Shown piece by piece: positions 1 through 7,017 of a stretch of DNA of 41,907 nt. The position numbers and the translations under genes were made by a program. This DNA comes from an uncultured Clostridia bacterium (lineage in GTDB: Bacteria > Bacillota > Clostridia > Christensenellales > Aristaeellaceae), in NCBI GenBank assembly GCA_947565865.1, contig CANOHT010000026.1, positions 1-41,907 on the forward strand. Reading direction: 5' to 3'. The notes beneath the pieces were generated by a model. The model ran no database searches. It was not told the origin of the DNA and worked only from the letters and a program-made list of their open reading frames with translations. Position 1 is the first letter of the stretch, and every line of letters begins with the position of its first letter.

Positions 1-2
1 CC

Positions 3-179
3 ATGGCGTTTTGGAAGCTGCTTGCACTCTACATTTCGAGCAATACGCTCTCTTCCATATACTGGGCGATCCCTTTCGGGCAGGAAGAAGTGAATACCAT
101 GCTTAACCAAGCGGAGGACGTACTGTTCTGGTACGATCAGATGAGCAAGACAATTCCCGTATGGTATTGTAAAAAATAA
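3..179 (+). CDS. C-terminal end of a possible aminoglycoside-phosphotransferase-family protein (partial)
   Basis: The reading frame is open from the left edge and ends at TAA 177-179, giving 58 visible residues; the true start lies outside the window (the ATG at base 3 is probably internal). The fragment is rich in aromatic residues (FWKLLALYISSN, IYWAIPFGQEEV, VLFWYDQM). This resembles the C-terminal helices of APH/choline-kinase-like phosphotransferases, but no catalytic motif is in view, so the family is a guess. The next gene starts about 110 bases downstream on the same strand. Confidence 0.45.
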   Translation: MAFWKLLALYISSNTLSSIYWAIPFGQEEVNTMLNQAEDVLFWYDQMSKTIPVWYCKK

Positions 180-287
180 GCAGCTGATTTTTGTCGTTAT
201 GTCCTCCATGAGCCATGAACTTGGTCAGCCGGATTCGGCTATGGAGCACATAAGAATTCTGAATTTAGCAGGAAAGAGGCAATACCG

Positions 288-977
288 ATGAAGGATGAGT
301 GCTTGATCTGCAGTGCTCCTTTGGTGTACTTGGAAAAAGATGAACTGATGGAATGCGCCGTTTGCCATCAGAAAGAAAACAGCAAAACCAGATGTGAGAA
401 CGGTCATTATGTCTGCAATGAATGTCATACCAAGGGCGTTGACAGCATCATCGGGATATGTCTCCGCGAAACATCAAGGAATCCCATAGACATCATGAAT
501 CAGCTGATGTCCCAGCCGTTCTGCCATATGCACGGCCCGGAGCATCATGTCATGGTGGGAGCCGCGCTCTTGACTGCGTATCAGAATGCGGGGGGCGATA
601 TAGACCTTTCCGCTGCTCTGATAGAGATGCTGAATCGTGGGAAAAGCGTTCCTGGCGGCGCCTGTGGATTTTGGGGCGCCTGCGGAGCGGGCATCAGTTC
701 CGGCATGTTCATATCCATCATTTCAAAATCCACGCCGCTTGCAAACGAGCCTTTTGCCTTATCGCATCGGATGACCTCAATCGCGCTGGGGAAAATCGGG
801 GAGATCGGCGGCCCGCGGTGCTGTAAGAGAGACTCCTATTTGTCAATCCTGGCGGCGATTGATGTTGTGCGTGAGCATTTCGGCGTCCATATGGATAAGC
901 CTGAAATCCTTTGCCATTATGCCAAGGAAAATAACCAGTGTATCGGAAGACGCTGCCCCTTCTCAAGCGCGAAGTAG
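288..977 (+). CDS. Cysteine-rich DUF5714-type protein
   Basis: This 229-residue protein matches my recollection of the DUF5714 family, whose function is unknown to me. The N-terminus carries zinc-ribbon-like pairs: C5/C8, C23/C26, then C36, C43 and C46 in a CENGHYVCNECH segment. A central HMHGPEHH segment (about 81-87) and a GGACGFWGACGAG segment with C126 and C132 follow. GGPRCCKR (C178, C179) and a C-terminal CIGRRC (C218, C223) complete the pattern. The many conserved Cys and His suggest a metal or Fe-S site; that is inference. Start chosen at the ATG preceded by AAAGAGG with 8-base spacing. No signal peptide. The upstream gene is co-directional, but an operon is not proven. Confidence 0.72.
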   Translation: MKDECLICSAPLVYLEKDELMECAVCHQKENSKTRCENGHYVCNECHTKGVDSIIGICLRETSRNPIDIMNQLMSQPFCHMHGPEHHVMVGAALLTAYQNAGGDIDLSAALIEMLNRGKSVPGGACGFWGACGAGISSGMFISIISKSTPLANEPFALSHRMTSIALGKIGEIGGPRCCKRDSYLSILAAIDVVREHFGVHMDKPEILCHYAKENNQCIGRRCPFSSAK

Positions 978-1135
978 TAAAGAGCCAGCATCTGCCGGGA
1001 GGGAAGCGTGGTCCCCAAGTGCGCAATGCGCTGCGATGCTGCTATCAAAATCAGGAGCGGCAGAAGGGCGGCGGATCGCAGCGCCTTCAGCGGTCGGCTT
1101 CAGGCTAATGATGAAACCGAGCATACAATGTGTTG

Positions 1136-1178
1136 AGAAAGGCCGACGCCTGGCATCAAGCCAGGCGTCGGCCTTTCT
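1136..1178. terminator. Bidirectional hairpin terminator between convergent genes
   Basis: A perfect 19-bp inverted repeat (AGAAAGGCCGACGCCTGGC, 5-base loop, then its complement) ends in A-rich and T-rich arms. It can serve both the DUF5714 gene (plus) and the oadB/oadG-like operon (minus). Between 978 and 1135 no credible gene is visible. Confidence 0.8.
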
Positions 1179-1235
1179 TGGAAAACGGGAGAATCCTGTT
1201 GACTCGGCATGGCTGCAAGGCCTCCTCGCCGATCT

Positions 1236-1418
1236 TTACTTGTTGAACTTCTGCATCAGCTTAATGGTCAGGAAAAACAGCAGCAGCACCAGGAACACGC
1301 CTGCCAAGCCTGCGGCGGTAACGAGCAGCCCCTTTGACAGCAGGGACATGGAGGCCGTAGTGGCGTCCGCCCCTTCGGCGGAGGCGGAGGCAAGCAGCAG
1401 GGAAATGAATTGCATCAT
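1236..1418 (-). CDS. Small OadG-like (gamma subunit-like) membrane protein
   Basis: A 60-residue protein with a short Ala/Ser-rich N-terminal stretch, one strong transmembrane helix (about 28-53) and a basic cytosolic tail (KLMQKFNK). It starts at ATG 1418 behind GGAGGT and lies 15 bases downstream of the beta-subunit gene, co-directional. Decarboxylase gamma subunits (OadG/MmdC) are small single-pass proteins that help assemble the sodium-pumping complex, so position and topology support that role. The sequence alone is too short for a secure family assignment. It is the last gene before the terminator at 1136-1178. Confidence 0.6.
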   Translation of the reverse strand: MMQFISLLLASASAEGADATTASMSLLSKGLLVTAAGLAGVFLVLLLFFLTIKLMQKFNK

Positions 1419-1433
1419 GGTTTCTACCTCCTA

Positions 1434-2627
1434 TCAGCCCAACAGCAGCGTTACCAGGGTGATGACCATGCCGCCGGCCACTATGGAGCCCAGCTGGCCC
1501 GCCACGTTGGCGCTGGTGGCCTGCATGAGGATGAAGTTGCTGGGATCCTCCTTCAGGGCCATTTTAGCCACCACCCGGGAGGACATGGGGAACGCGGAAA
1601 TACCCGCCGCGCCGATCATGGGATTCACCTTGTTTTTGCGGAAAAGGTTGAGGAACTTGGCGAAAAGCACACCGCCGGCGGTATCGAAGATGAAGGCTGC
1701 CAGCCCCAGCGCCATCACCAGCAGCGTATCCACCCGGAGGAAGTTTTCGGCCACCATGGTGGAGCCGATGGTCAGGCCCAGCAGAATGGTGACCAGGTTA
1801 GCCAGCTCGTTCTGGGCGGTCTTGGAGAGCCGCTCCAGCACACCGCACTCGCGGATCAGGTTGCCGAACATGAGGCTGCCCACCAGCGGCGCGCTCATGG
1901 GCACCAGGATGCCCGCCGCCACGGTAACGATGATCGGGAACAGGATCAGCACCGTCTTGGAGCAGCGTTCCTCGTGGTAATCCATGCGGATCATCCGCTC
2001 CTCCCGGGTGGTCAGCGCTTTGATGACCGGGGGCTGAATGACGGGCACCAGACTCATGTAGCTGTACGCGGCGACAGAGATAGGCGCCATGTAGTTTTTC
2101 AGATTGAAGTGATTGGCGACGTAGAGGGTGGTGGGGCCGTCCGCCGCGCCGATGATGCCGATGGCGCTGGCCAGCTTCAGGATCAGATTCTCGTCTCCCT
2201 GGGTGCCTGGCAGCAGTACGGGAATCAGAGCCAGGCTCAGCAGGAAGGTTGCGAAAATACCGAACTGTGCCGCCGCGCCGAAGAAGATCATACTGGGATC
2301 CTTCAGCAGGGGGGAAAAGTCGATCATCGCGCCCACCGCGATGAAGATCAGGATGGGGAACAGCTCGTTGGCAATGCCGGCGTTGAACAGCACCGTCAGA
2401 AAGCCGCCGTCACCCAGGGCGGAGGGTACGCCGGTCTCCAGCACGGGCGGCAGGTTAGCCAGGATGCAGCCGAAGCCGATGGGCAGCAGCAGGGCAGGCT
2501 CATATTCTTTCTTGATAGCCAGATAGATCAGCGCGCCCGCGATGACAAACATGGCCAGTGTCTTGAGGCCTTCGCCCGTGAAAAGGAACATGACGCCGGA
2601 GAACAGCTCCTGAAGAATCTGCGGCAT
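1434..2627 (-). CDS. oadB: Sodium-pumping decarboxylase beta subunit (OadB/GcdB/MmdB family)
   Basis: The protein (397 residues from the chosen start) is a polytopic membrane protein of the beta-subunit family of biotin-dependent Na+-translocating decarboxylases. These couple decarboxylation of oxaloacetate, methylmalonyl-CoA or glutaconyl-CoA to Na+ export. Visible family segments are GAMIDFSPLL, IGIIGAADGPTTLYVA (with the Asp used for Na+ handling in characterised members), and GAAGISAFPMSSRV near the C-terminus. The frame extends to 2684, but only the ATG at 2627 has an AAGGAG sequence upstream, at 11-base spacing. The gene lies between pfkA and a gamma-like subunit. No carboxyltransferase or biotin-carrier gene is in the window, so the substrate cannot be told. 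Confidence 0.88.
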   Translation of the reverse strand: MPQILQELFSGVMFLFTGEGLKTLAMFVIAGALIYLAIKKEYEPALLLPIGFGCILANLPPVLETGVPSALGDGGFLTVLFNAGIANELFPILIFIAVGAMIDFSPLLKDPSMIFFGAAAQFGIFATFLLSLALIPVLLPGTQGDENLILKLASAIGIIGAADGPTTLYVANHFNLKNYMAPISVAAYSYMSLVPVIQPPVIKALTTREERMIRMDYHEERCSKTVLILFPIIVTVAAGILVPMSAPLVGSLMFGNLIRECGVLERLSKTAQNELANLVTILLGLTIGSTMVAENFLRVDTLLVMALGLAAFIFDTAGGVLFAKFLNLFRKNKVNPMIGAAGISAFPMSSRVVAKMALKEDPSNFILMQATSANVAGQLGSIVAGGMVITLVTLLLG

Positions 2628-2680
2628 GGATGAGGTCGCTCCTTCCGTTTGTTTCATTTTGGCATTTGTCTTCAGGCAGG

Positions 2681-2709
2681 ACAAAGCCGGAGAACAGCTG
2701 TCCTCCGGC
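2681..2709 (-). terminator. Weak hairpin after pfkA
   Basis: A 7-bp GCCGGAG/CTCCGGC stem with a 10-base loop is followed on the minus strand by TTTGTCC. The T-tract is poor, so partial read-through into oadB is likely. Confidence 0.45.
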
Positions 2710-2723
2710 GTGTCGAACGTGAT

Positions 2724-3773
2724 TTACAGGGAATTGACCAATTCGTACAGGTCGCGGCGGAAGTGCTTTTCCACCTTCAGGGCGTCGTCGATGGGCATGT
2801 AGAACACCTGGCCCTGCTTGACGCCGATGACCTGGTTGCTCACGCCGTCCCGCAGGAGGCGCACGGCCAGGTTGCCGGCCTCAAAGGCGAAGCCGCTGTC
2901 CTTGGCGCAGGGGAGTGCGCCGCGCTGGGTGTAGCCCACCACGGTGGAACGAACCTCCACCATGCCGCACATCCGCTTCATGATGGATGCCAGGCGCATG
3001 GCGCTCATGGGCTCGCCCTCAAAGCACTGCTTGCCATGGCTGGTCAGGAAGCCGTACATATCAAAGGGCTCCATGGACTCCCAGCAGCCTTCCGAGATGA
3101 CGATGGTGGTGCGGGTGTTGCCCTTGAGCAGCTGCTTGTTCAGCCGAGCGGCCACGTCCTCCACCCTCCAGCGCACCTCGGGCACCAGCAGAATTTCGGC
3201 GCCGGTGGCCGTGGCGGTCTTCAGGGCGATGTCGCCGCAGTGGCGGCCCATGCACTCCACGATGTGGGGGCGGTCATGGGAGCGGCTGGTGGCGCGGATG
3301 GCGCGAACGGCCTCCGTGCAGATGTTCACGGCGGTCTCATAGCCCAGGGTCATCTCGGTATAGGCCAGATCGTTGTCGATGGTACCGGGGATACCGATGC
3401 AGGGAATGCCCAGCTCGCACAGGTGCCGGGCGCCCTGGAAGGAGCCGTCGCCGCCGATGACCACCAGGCCGTCAATTTCCATGCTGCGCAGGGTCTGGGC
3501 GGCAACCTCCCGCCATTTGGGATCCATAAACTCGGTGCAGCGGGCCGTGCGCAGATAGGTGCCGGGCTGGTCGGCAATGTCCAGCACCGTATCCAGATAC
3601 AGCTCCTGAAGATCGTCATAAATGCTGGTGGATTTGCGCAGAAGGCCGTTGTAGCCGCGCTTGATGCCCACCAGGGGCATACCGTACATGGCCGCGCTCT
3701 TGGCGATGGACATGACCGCCGCGTTCATGCCGGGGGCGTCGCCGCCGGAAGTCAACACGCCTATTTTCCGCAT
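2724..3773 (-). CDS. pfkA: 6-phosphofructokinase (PfkA family)
   Basis: This cytosolic enzyme phosphorylates fructose 6-phosphate to fructose 1,6-bisphosphate. The 349-residue product shows the family motifs in order: TSGGDAPGMNA at 8-18 (nucleotide loop), VIGGDGSFQGA, the catalytic PGTIDND, MGRHCGD, and GYTQRGA near the C-terminus. The GGDGS form of the nucleotide motif usually goes with ATP use, though that is inference. It is somewhat longer than the 320-residue bacterial standard. The start at 3773 follows AAAGGAG; the nine extra upstream residues in the frame lack a ribosome site. A sigma-A-type promoter lies at 3833-3862, and oadB follows at 96 bases. Confidence 0.95.
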   Translation of the reverse strand: MRKIGVLTSGGDAPGMNAAVMSIAKSAAMYGMPLVGIKRGYNGLLRKSTSIYDDLQELYLDTVLDIADQPGTYLRTARCTEFMDPKWREVAAQTLRSMEIDGLVVIGGDGSFQGARHLCELGIPCIGIPGTIDNDLAYTEMTLGYETAVNICTEAVRAIRATSRSHDRPHIVECMGRHCGDIALKTATATGAEILLVPEVRWRVEDVAARLNKQLLKGNTRTTIVISEGCWESMEPFDMYGFLTSHGKQCFEGEPMSAMRLASIMKRMCGMVEVRSTVVGYTQRGALPCAKDSGFAFEAGNLAVRLLRDGVSNQVIGVKQGQVFYMPIDDALKVEKHFRRDLYELVNSL

Positions 3774-3832
3774 GAGGAATCGCTCCTTTATCCAGTTCAC
3801 TCAAATAGTTTTTAATAGCACAACCATGATTA

Positions 3833-3862
3833 AGTATACCACAGAGCCTGGAAGCTTTACAA
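3833..3862 (-). promoter_or_regulatory. Promoter of pfkA
   Basis: On the minus strand TTGTAA (3857-3862) is followed after 18 bases by TATACT (3833-3838), 60 bases before the pfkA start. Confidence 0.6.
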
Positions 3863-3992
3863 GGGGCGGTTTGGGCATTTTCGGACAAGATTTCTCAATG
3901 ATTTTCCATGAAAGCGCTTCCTTATTATCGTATGCTGATGAAAGGGGACGGGTGCCGGCCTTTGAGGGGCGAAATTTTTCATAGCGCCGCCC

Positions 3993-4021
3993 TTGACAGG
4001 AGCGAAGGCCCGTGGTATAAT
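3993..4021 (+). promoter_or_regulatory. Promoter of the infC-rpmI-rplT operon
   Basis: A perfect consensus TTGACA (3993-3998), 17-base spacer and TATAAT (4016-4021). Transcription would start near 4028, leaving a leader of about 180 bases before infC. Confidence 0.9.
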
Positions 4022-4027
4022 CAGCCT

Positions 4028-4200
4028 GTTTGAAGCAGAGGCTTGCCCGTCTCTCACCTTGGTGGCGTACGCTGCCGGGTTAATGGCGCTTTTCACCTGA
4101 AAGGGGAAGGGTTTGTCATGATTCAGCGACGGGAAGGCATCCCGTCGCTTTTTTCTTGTCCGCCGGGCAGAAGGGCAGGGGCGCAAACGCAAATTTGAGG
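4028..4200 (+). promoter_or_regulatory. infC operon leader with attenuator
   Basis: The untranslated leader carries several self-complementary segments and ends in an intrinsic terminator (4126-4154: GCGACGGGA stem, 5-base loop, TCCCGTCGC, then six T). Because this lies upstream of infC, it should act as an attenuator. In Firmicutes the infC-rpmI-rplT operon is autoregulated by L20 through such leaders. I could not align the L20-binding mimic by eye, so the ligand is inference. Confidence 0.7.
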
Positions 4201-4207
4201 GAGGTGT

Positions 4208-4792
4208 ATGGACATCGCACTTGATCTGATGATTAACGATGAGATCCGCGACCGGGAGGTTCGCCTGATCGACGAGAAGGGCGAGCAGCTCGGCGTCATG
4301 CCCACGCAAAAGGCGCTGGAGCTTGCGGAGGAGCGCGGCCTTGATCTGTGCAAGATTCAGCCCGCTGCCAAGCCGCCGGTGTGCAAGCTGATGGACTATG
4401 ACAAGTACCGCTACGAGCAGTCGAAGCGGGAGCGGGAAAACCGTAAGAATCAGCGGGTCGTGGCCATCAAGGAGGTTCAGCTGTCCGCCACCATTGAGGA
4501 GAATGACGTTCTCACCAAGGCGAAAAACGCGGTAAAGTTCCTCCAGGACGGCGACAAGGTGAAGGTATCCATCCGCTTCCGTGGCCGCCAGATCACCCAT
4601 AGCGAAATCGGCATGAAGGTCATGCAGGACTTCGCCAAGCGGTGCGAGGAGGTCTCAACGGTGGAGCGCCGCCCCCTCATGGATGGTCGCCATATGATTA
4701 TGATTCTGGCGCCCAAGGCGGCAAAGGCTTCCTTCGCGGAGAAGAAGGCCGCCCGCGAGAAATCCGCATCCGCGGCACAGACACAGGACTAA
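4208..4792 (+). CDS. infC: Translation initiation factor IF-3
   Basis: IF-3 binds the 30S subunit, prevents premature 50S joining and checks the start codon. The 194-residue product begins with the conserved MINDEIRDREVRLI segment, followed by GEQLGVM and AKPPVCKLMDYDKYRYEQ in the N-terminal domain. A basic linker and the C-terminal domain (VSIRFRGRQITHSEIG) complete it. It has a tail rich in Ala, Lys and Ser of about 20 residues. The start is a plain ATG behind GGGAGGTGT rather than the rare AUU/AUC codons used in enterobacteria. It is the first gene of a three-gene operon; rpmI follows after 27 bases. Confidence 0.97.
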   Translation: MDIALDLMINDEIRDREVRLIDEKGEQLGVMPTQKALELAEERGLDLCKIQPAAKPPVCKLMDYDKYRYEQSKRERENRKNQRVVAIKEVQLSATIEENDVLTKAKNAVKFLQDGDKVKVSIRFRGRQITHSEIGMKVMQDFAKRCEEVSTVERRPLMDGRHMIMILAPKAAKASFAEKKAAREKSASAAQTQD

Positions 4793-4819
4793 CATCCATA
4801 CTGGAAGGAGGACCATTCC

Positions 4820-5020
4820 ATGCCTAAGCAAAAGACTCACCGTGGTGCTGCCAAGCGCTTTTCCTTTACCAAGTCTGGTATCGTCAAGCATAAGCAGATG
4901 AACACGGGCCACTCCATTCGCCTGAAGACCAACAAGCGCACCCGTCACCTGCGCGCCGATGGTGTGGTGGATAACGGCGCTGAGGCCAAGACCATCCACA
5001 CCCTGCTGCCCTACAAATAA
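4820..5020 (+). CDS. rpmI: 50S ribosomal protein L35
   Basis: A 66-residue, strongly basic protein starting MPKQKTHRGAAKRF, the typical L35 N-terminus, and ending TIHTLLPYK. It is a structural component of the large ribosomal subunit. GGAGGACC precedes the ATG. Its place between infC and rplT is the classical order. Confidence 0.97.
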   Translation: MPKQKTHRGAAKRFSFTKSGIVKHKQMNTGHSIRLKTNKRTRHLRADGVVDNGAEAKTIHTLLPYK

Positions 5021-5100
5021 GCCCATTGCGATGATCGGCACACGCAGCCGATGAGTGAGCGCCAATGACCGCATTGGCCGATTGAGGAGGTTTCAAGAAC

Positions 5101-5448
5101 ATGGCACGTATTAAGAGAGCTGTGAACGCTCAGAAGAAGCGCCGCAAGGTGATGAAGCTGGCCAAGGGCTACTGGGGCGCCAAGTCCAAGCAGTACCGCG
5201 CCGCGTCCGAGCAGGTCGCTCGTTCCCTGCGCTATGCCTTTGAGGGCCGCAAGCTGCGCAAGCGTGATTTCCGCTCCCTGTGGATCACCCGTATCAATGC
5301 CGCCGCTCGCCTGAACGGCATGAGCTACTCCACGTTCATCAACGGCCTGAAGAAGCAGAACGTGACCGTCAACCGCAAGATGCTGGCTGACCTGGCGGTG
5401 AATGATCCTGCCGCTTTCGCCAAGCTGGTGGAGATTGCCAAGGCGTAA
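5101..5448 (+). CDS. rplT: 50S ribosomal protein L20
   Basis: A 115-residue basic protein beginning MARIKRAVNAQKKRRK, with YWGAKSKQYRAA and RDFRSLWITRINAAAR, all L20 hallmarks. L20 is an early assembly protein on 23S rRNA and in Firmicutes represses its own operon through the leader RNA. The ATG follows GAGGAGG. It lies 80 bases after rpmI; that gap holds only the ribosome site and an unremarkable spacer. The terminator at 5461-5503 closes the operon. Confidence 0.97.
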   Translation: MARIKRAVNAQKKRRKVMKLAKGYWGAKSKQYRAASEQVARSLRYAFEGRKLRKRDFRSLWITRINAAARLNGMSYSTFINGLKKQNVTVNRKMLADLAVNDPAAFAKLVEIAKA

Positions 5449-5460
5449 GGCTTATATAGA

Positions 5461-5503
5461 AAAGAAGATGGTTCCGATGAAGAGGGGCCGCTTCTTTTTT
5501 TTA
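5461..5503 (+). terminator. Terminator of infC-rpmI-rplT
   Basis: AAAGAAG pairs with CTTCTTT, with an inner GGTTCC/GGGGCC stem using two G-U pairs, followed by a T8 run. Confidence 0.75.
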
Positions 5504-5582
5504 TGCCGGGATACCGCGCCGCACTTCCTTCGTTATATAGACAGAGAAACTGGAAAGCTGTACCAGCACGGAGGGGATACGG

Positions 5583-6575
5583 ATGAAAAAGGCGCGGAGC
5601 CTGGTTGCCGCCGTCATCGTTGGCATGCTGGCCTGCGGCGCGGGGCTGGCGGAGGAGCTGCCGATGTACCGGGAAGACGAGGTGAGTCCATACAACCAGC
5701 AGGTGATGCAGTACCTGTCGGGCTGGAGCTGCTTCTGGGGGGAAACCATCCTCGACCTGCAGCGGGACGAGCTGCTGCCGGTATATGCCTATCCGTCGGA
5801 GGACGGCTGGCGCGGCGCCAAAGGCAAGGCAGCCGCCCATCTGATGGGGCCCGTCACGGCGCTGGCCTGGTCGGAGGATGAGGCGTGGCTGCTGATCGAC
5901 TACGAAACCTCCGGCAAGGCCCGCCGGGTGGGGTATATCCGCCGTCCGGAAGGTGTGCAGGCTGATGTGCCGACTGTGTACGCGCTGCATGTCCCGATGA
6001 CGCTGAACCGTGACGCCGAGGTGACGGACGATCCTAACGGTACAAGGAAAAGCATGAAGCGGCTGCTGTGCGGGGACATGGTGGACGTCCTGGGCCACGT
6101 CGGCGGAGCGTGGGCCTATGTGGAACTGACGGTTGACGGCAAGCCCGCCCGGGGATTCCTGCCATTGGACGCCCTGCGGCTGCCGGAGGAAACGCCCAGC
6201 CCGCGGATGTCCGCATATATGAAGGGTGTATGGAGATTTGTTGGCGGCGGTGAGCTTCTGGCGTACGGAGCGGTCTTTGACGGTGTCGACCAGGTGCAAT
6301 TCTGCAGCACAGATGACCTGGACGGTGAGATCGACTGTCTGATCGCGAGTCCCACGTCCTGGCATTATGCGGTTTACGAAGGGGTATGGAATGACCTGGG
6401 GTGCCCCTATGTTCTGAAAGTATGGAACGAAAAGGGCCATGCTGAGCGATATGCCATGCTGATGCACGACACGGACGAGGAAGGATCAGGGCGGGAGAAA
6501 ATCAGTTTCCTCTGCGGCGAAAGCGGCGGCGGCTACGAGCGGGCGGATGACATTGTGGTTATTGTAGAGGAATAG
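5583..6575 (+). CDS. Secreted protein with two SH3-like domains
   Basis: The 330-residue product starts with a signal peptide: MKKARS, a hydrophobic stretch, then either AGLA|EE for signal peptidase I or a non-canonical MLAC lipobox. Two segments (about 55-115 and 132-200) look like bacterial SH3 domains: each has a pattern of a value such as PVYAYPSEDG or LNRDAEVTDDPNG, then turns and a closing GYIRR or GFLPLDAL strand. These domains often bind cell-wall peptides. The C-terminal 120 residues are unrecognised. ATG 5583 follows GGAGGGG. It sits alone between the ribosomal operon and sulP, so function remains unknown. Confidence 0.65.
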   Translation: MKKARSLVAAVIVGMLACGAGLAEELPMYREDEVSPYNQQVMQYLSGWSCFWGETILDLQRDELLPVYAYPSEDGWRGAKGKAAAHLMGPVTALAWSEDEAWLLIDYETSGKARRVGYIRRPEGVQADVPTVYALHVPMTLNRDAEVTDDPNGTRKSMKRLLCGDMVDVLGHVGGAWAYVELTVDGKPARGFLPLDALRLPEETPSPRMSAYMKGVWRFVGGGELLAYGAVFDGVDQVQFCSTDDLDGEIDCLIASPTSWHYAVYEGVWNDLGCPYVLKVWNEKGHAERYAMLMHDTDEEGSGREKISFLCGESGGGYERADDIVVIVEE

Positions 6576-6697
6576 TGGGGAACAGGAGATGACGGCTGAT
6601 CCGGGAAAGAGAAATCTTTTGCTGATACGTTTTTCAAGCTGGCATTATCCTATCAGCGGGAACGGCTTGACGCGCCTGAGCTGCTTCTTGTCGGGCT

Positions 6698-6731
6698 TTC
6701 CTCTTTCATAGAGGGGAGTCCGCTTTTTATA
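6698..6731 (+). terminator. Possible terminator after the SH3-like gene
   Basis: A short CCTCT/AGAGG stem is followed by GGAGTCCGCTTTTTATA. It is a weak candidate; the rest of 6576-6768 shows no gene. Confidence 0.35.
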
Positions 6732-6768
6732 TGATTCTCGAATCACTTTAAGGGTTTAGGAACCGACC

Positions 6769-6900
6769 GTCAGGGACGCTGCGCTGCCTGACTACGCTTT
6801 GATCGCTGCGCGATGAGGGGACGTTGGGGGCCTTGCCCCCAAGCCCCTGCCTGAGGGCCATTGGCCCTCAGACTCCCTTTTTCGCTTCGCGATGTCAGGC
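6769..6900. repeat. Palindrome-rich element upstream of sulP
   Basis: Successive inverted repeats occur: GTCAGG/CCTGAC (6769-6792), GGGGGccttgCCCCC (6826-6840), TGAGGGCCattGGCCCTCA (6852-6870), and TTTCGCttcGCGA just beyond. The order and flanking bases resemble the unit of the tandem array at 21080-21519. There is no coding potential; it is probably a dispersed repeat. Confidence 0.6.
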
Positions 6901-6944
6901 GGCTTTCATTCTTTACCTTTTTTCATGAAATTTCCGCTTTTCCC

Positions 6945-6973
6945 TTGTGGCCGGCGCCGCTGTGTGGTATGAT
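6945..6973 (+). promoter_or_regulatory. Promoter of the SulP transporter gene
   Basis: TTGTGG (6945-6950), 17-base spacer, TATGAT (6968-6973), 44 bases before the start codon. Confidence 0.6.
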
Positions 6974-7017
6974 AGCGGACGGCTTGTTACATCAATGAAT
7001 GGGAGCAGGGAAAAAGG

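Noticed and set aside
859..1980. Long plus-strand frame over the oadB region
   Set aside because: It is antisense to oadB and to the gamma-like gene, with low-complexity composition typical of reverse-strand GC-rich coding DNA.
2628..2684. Extended N-terminus of OadB
   Set aside because: No ribosome site upstream of the earlier starts, whereas the ATG at 2627 has AAGGAG.
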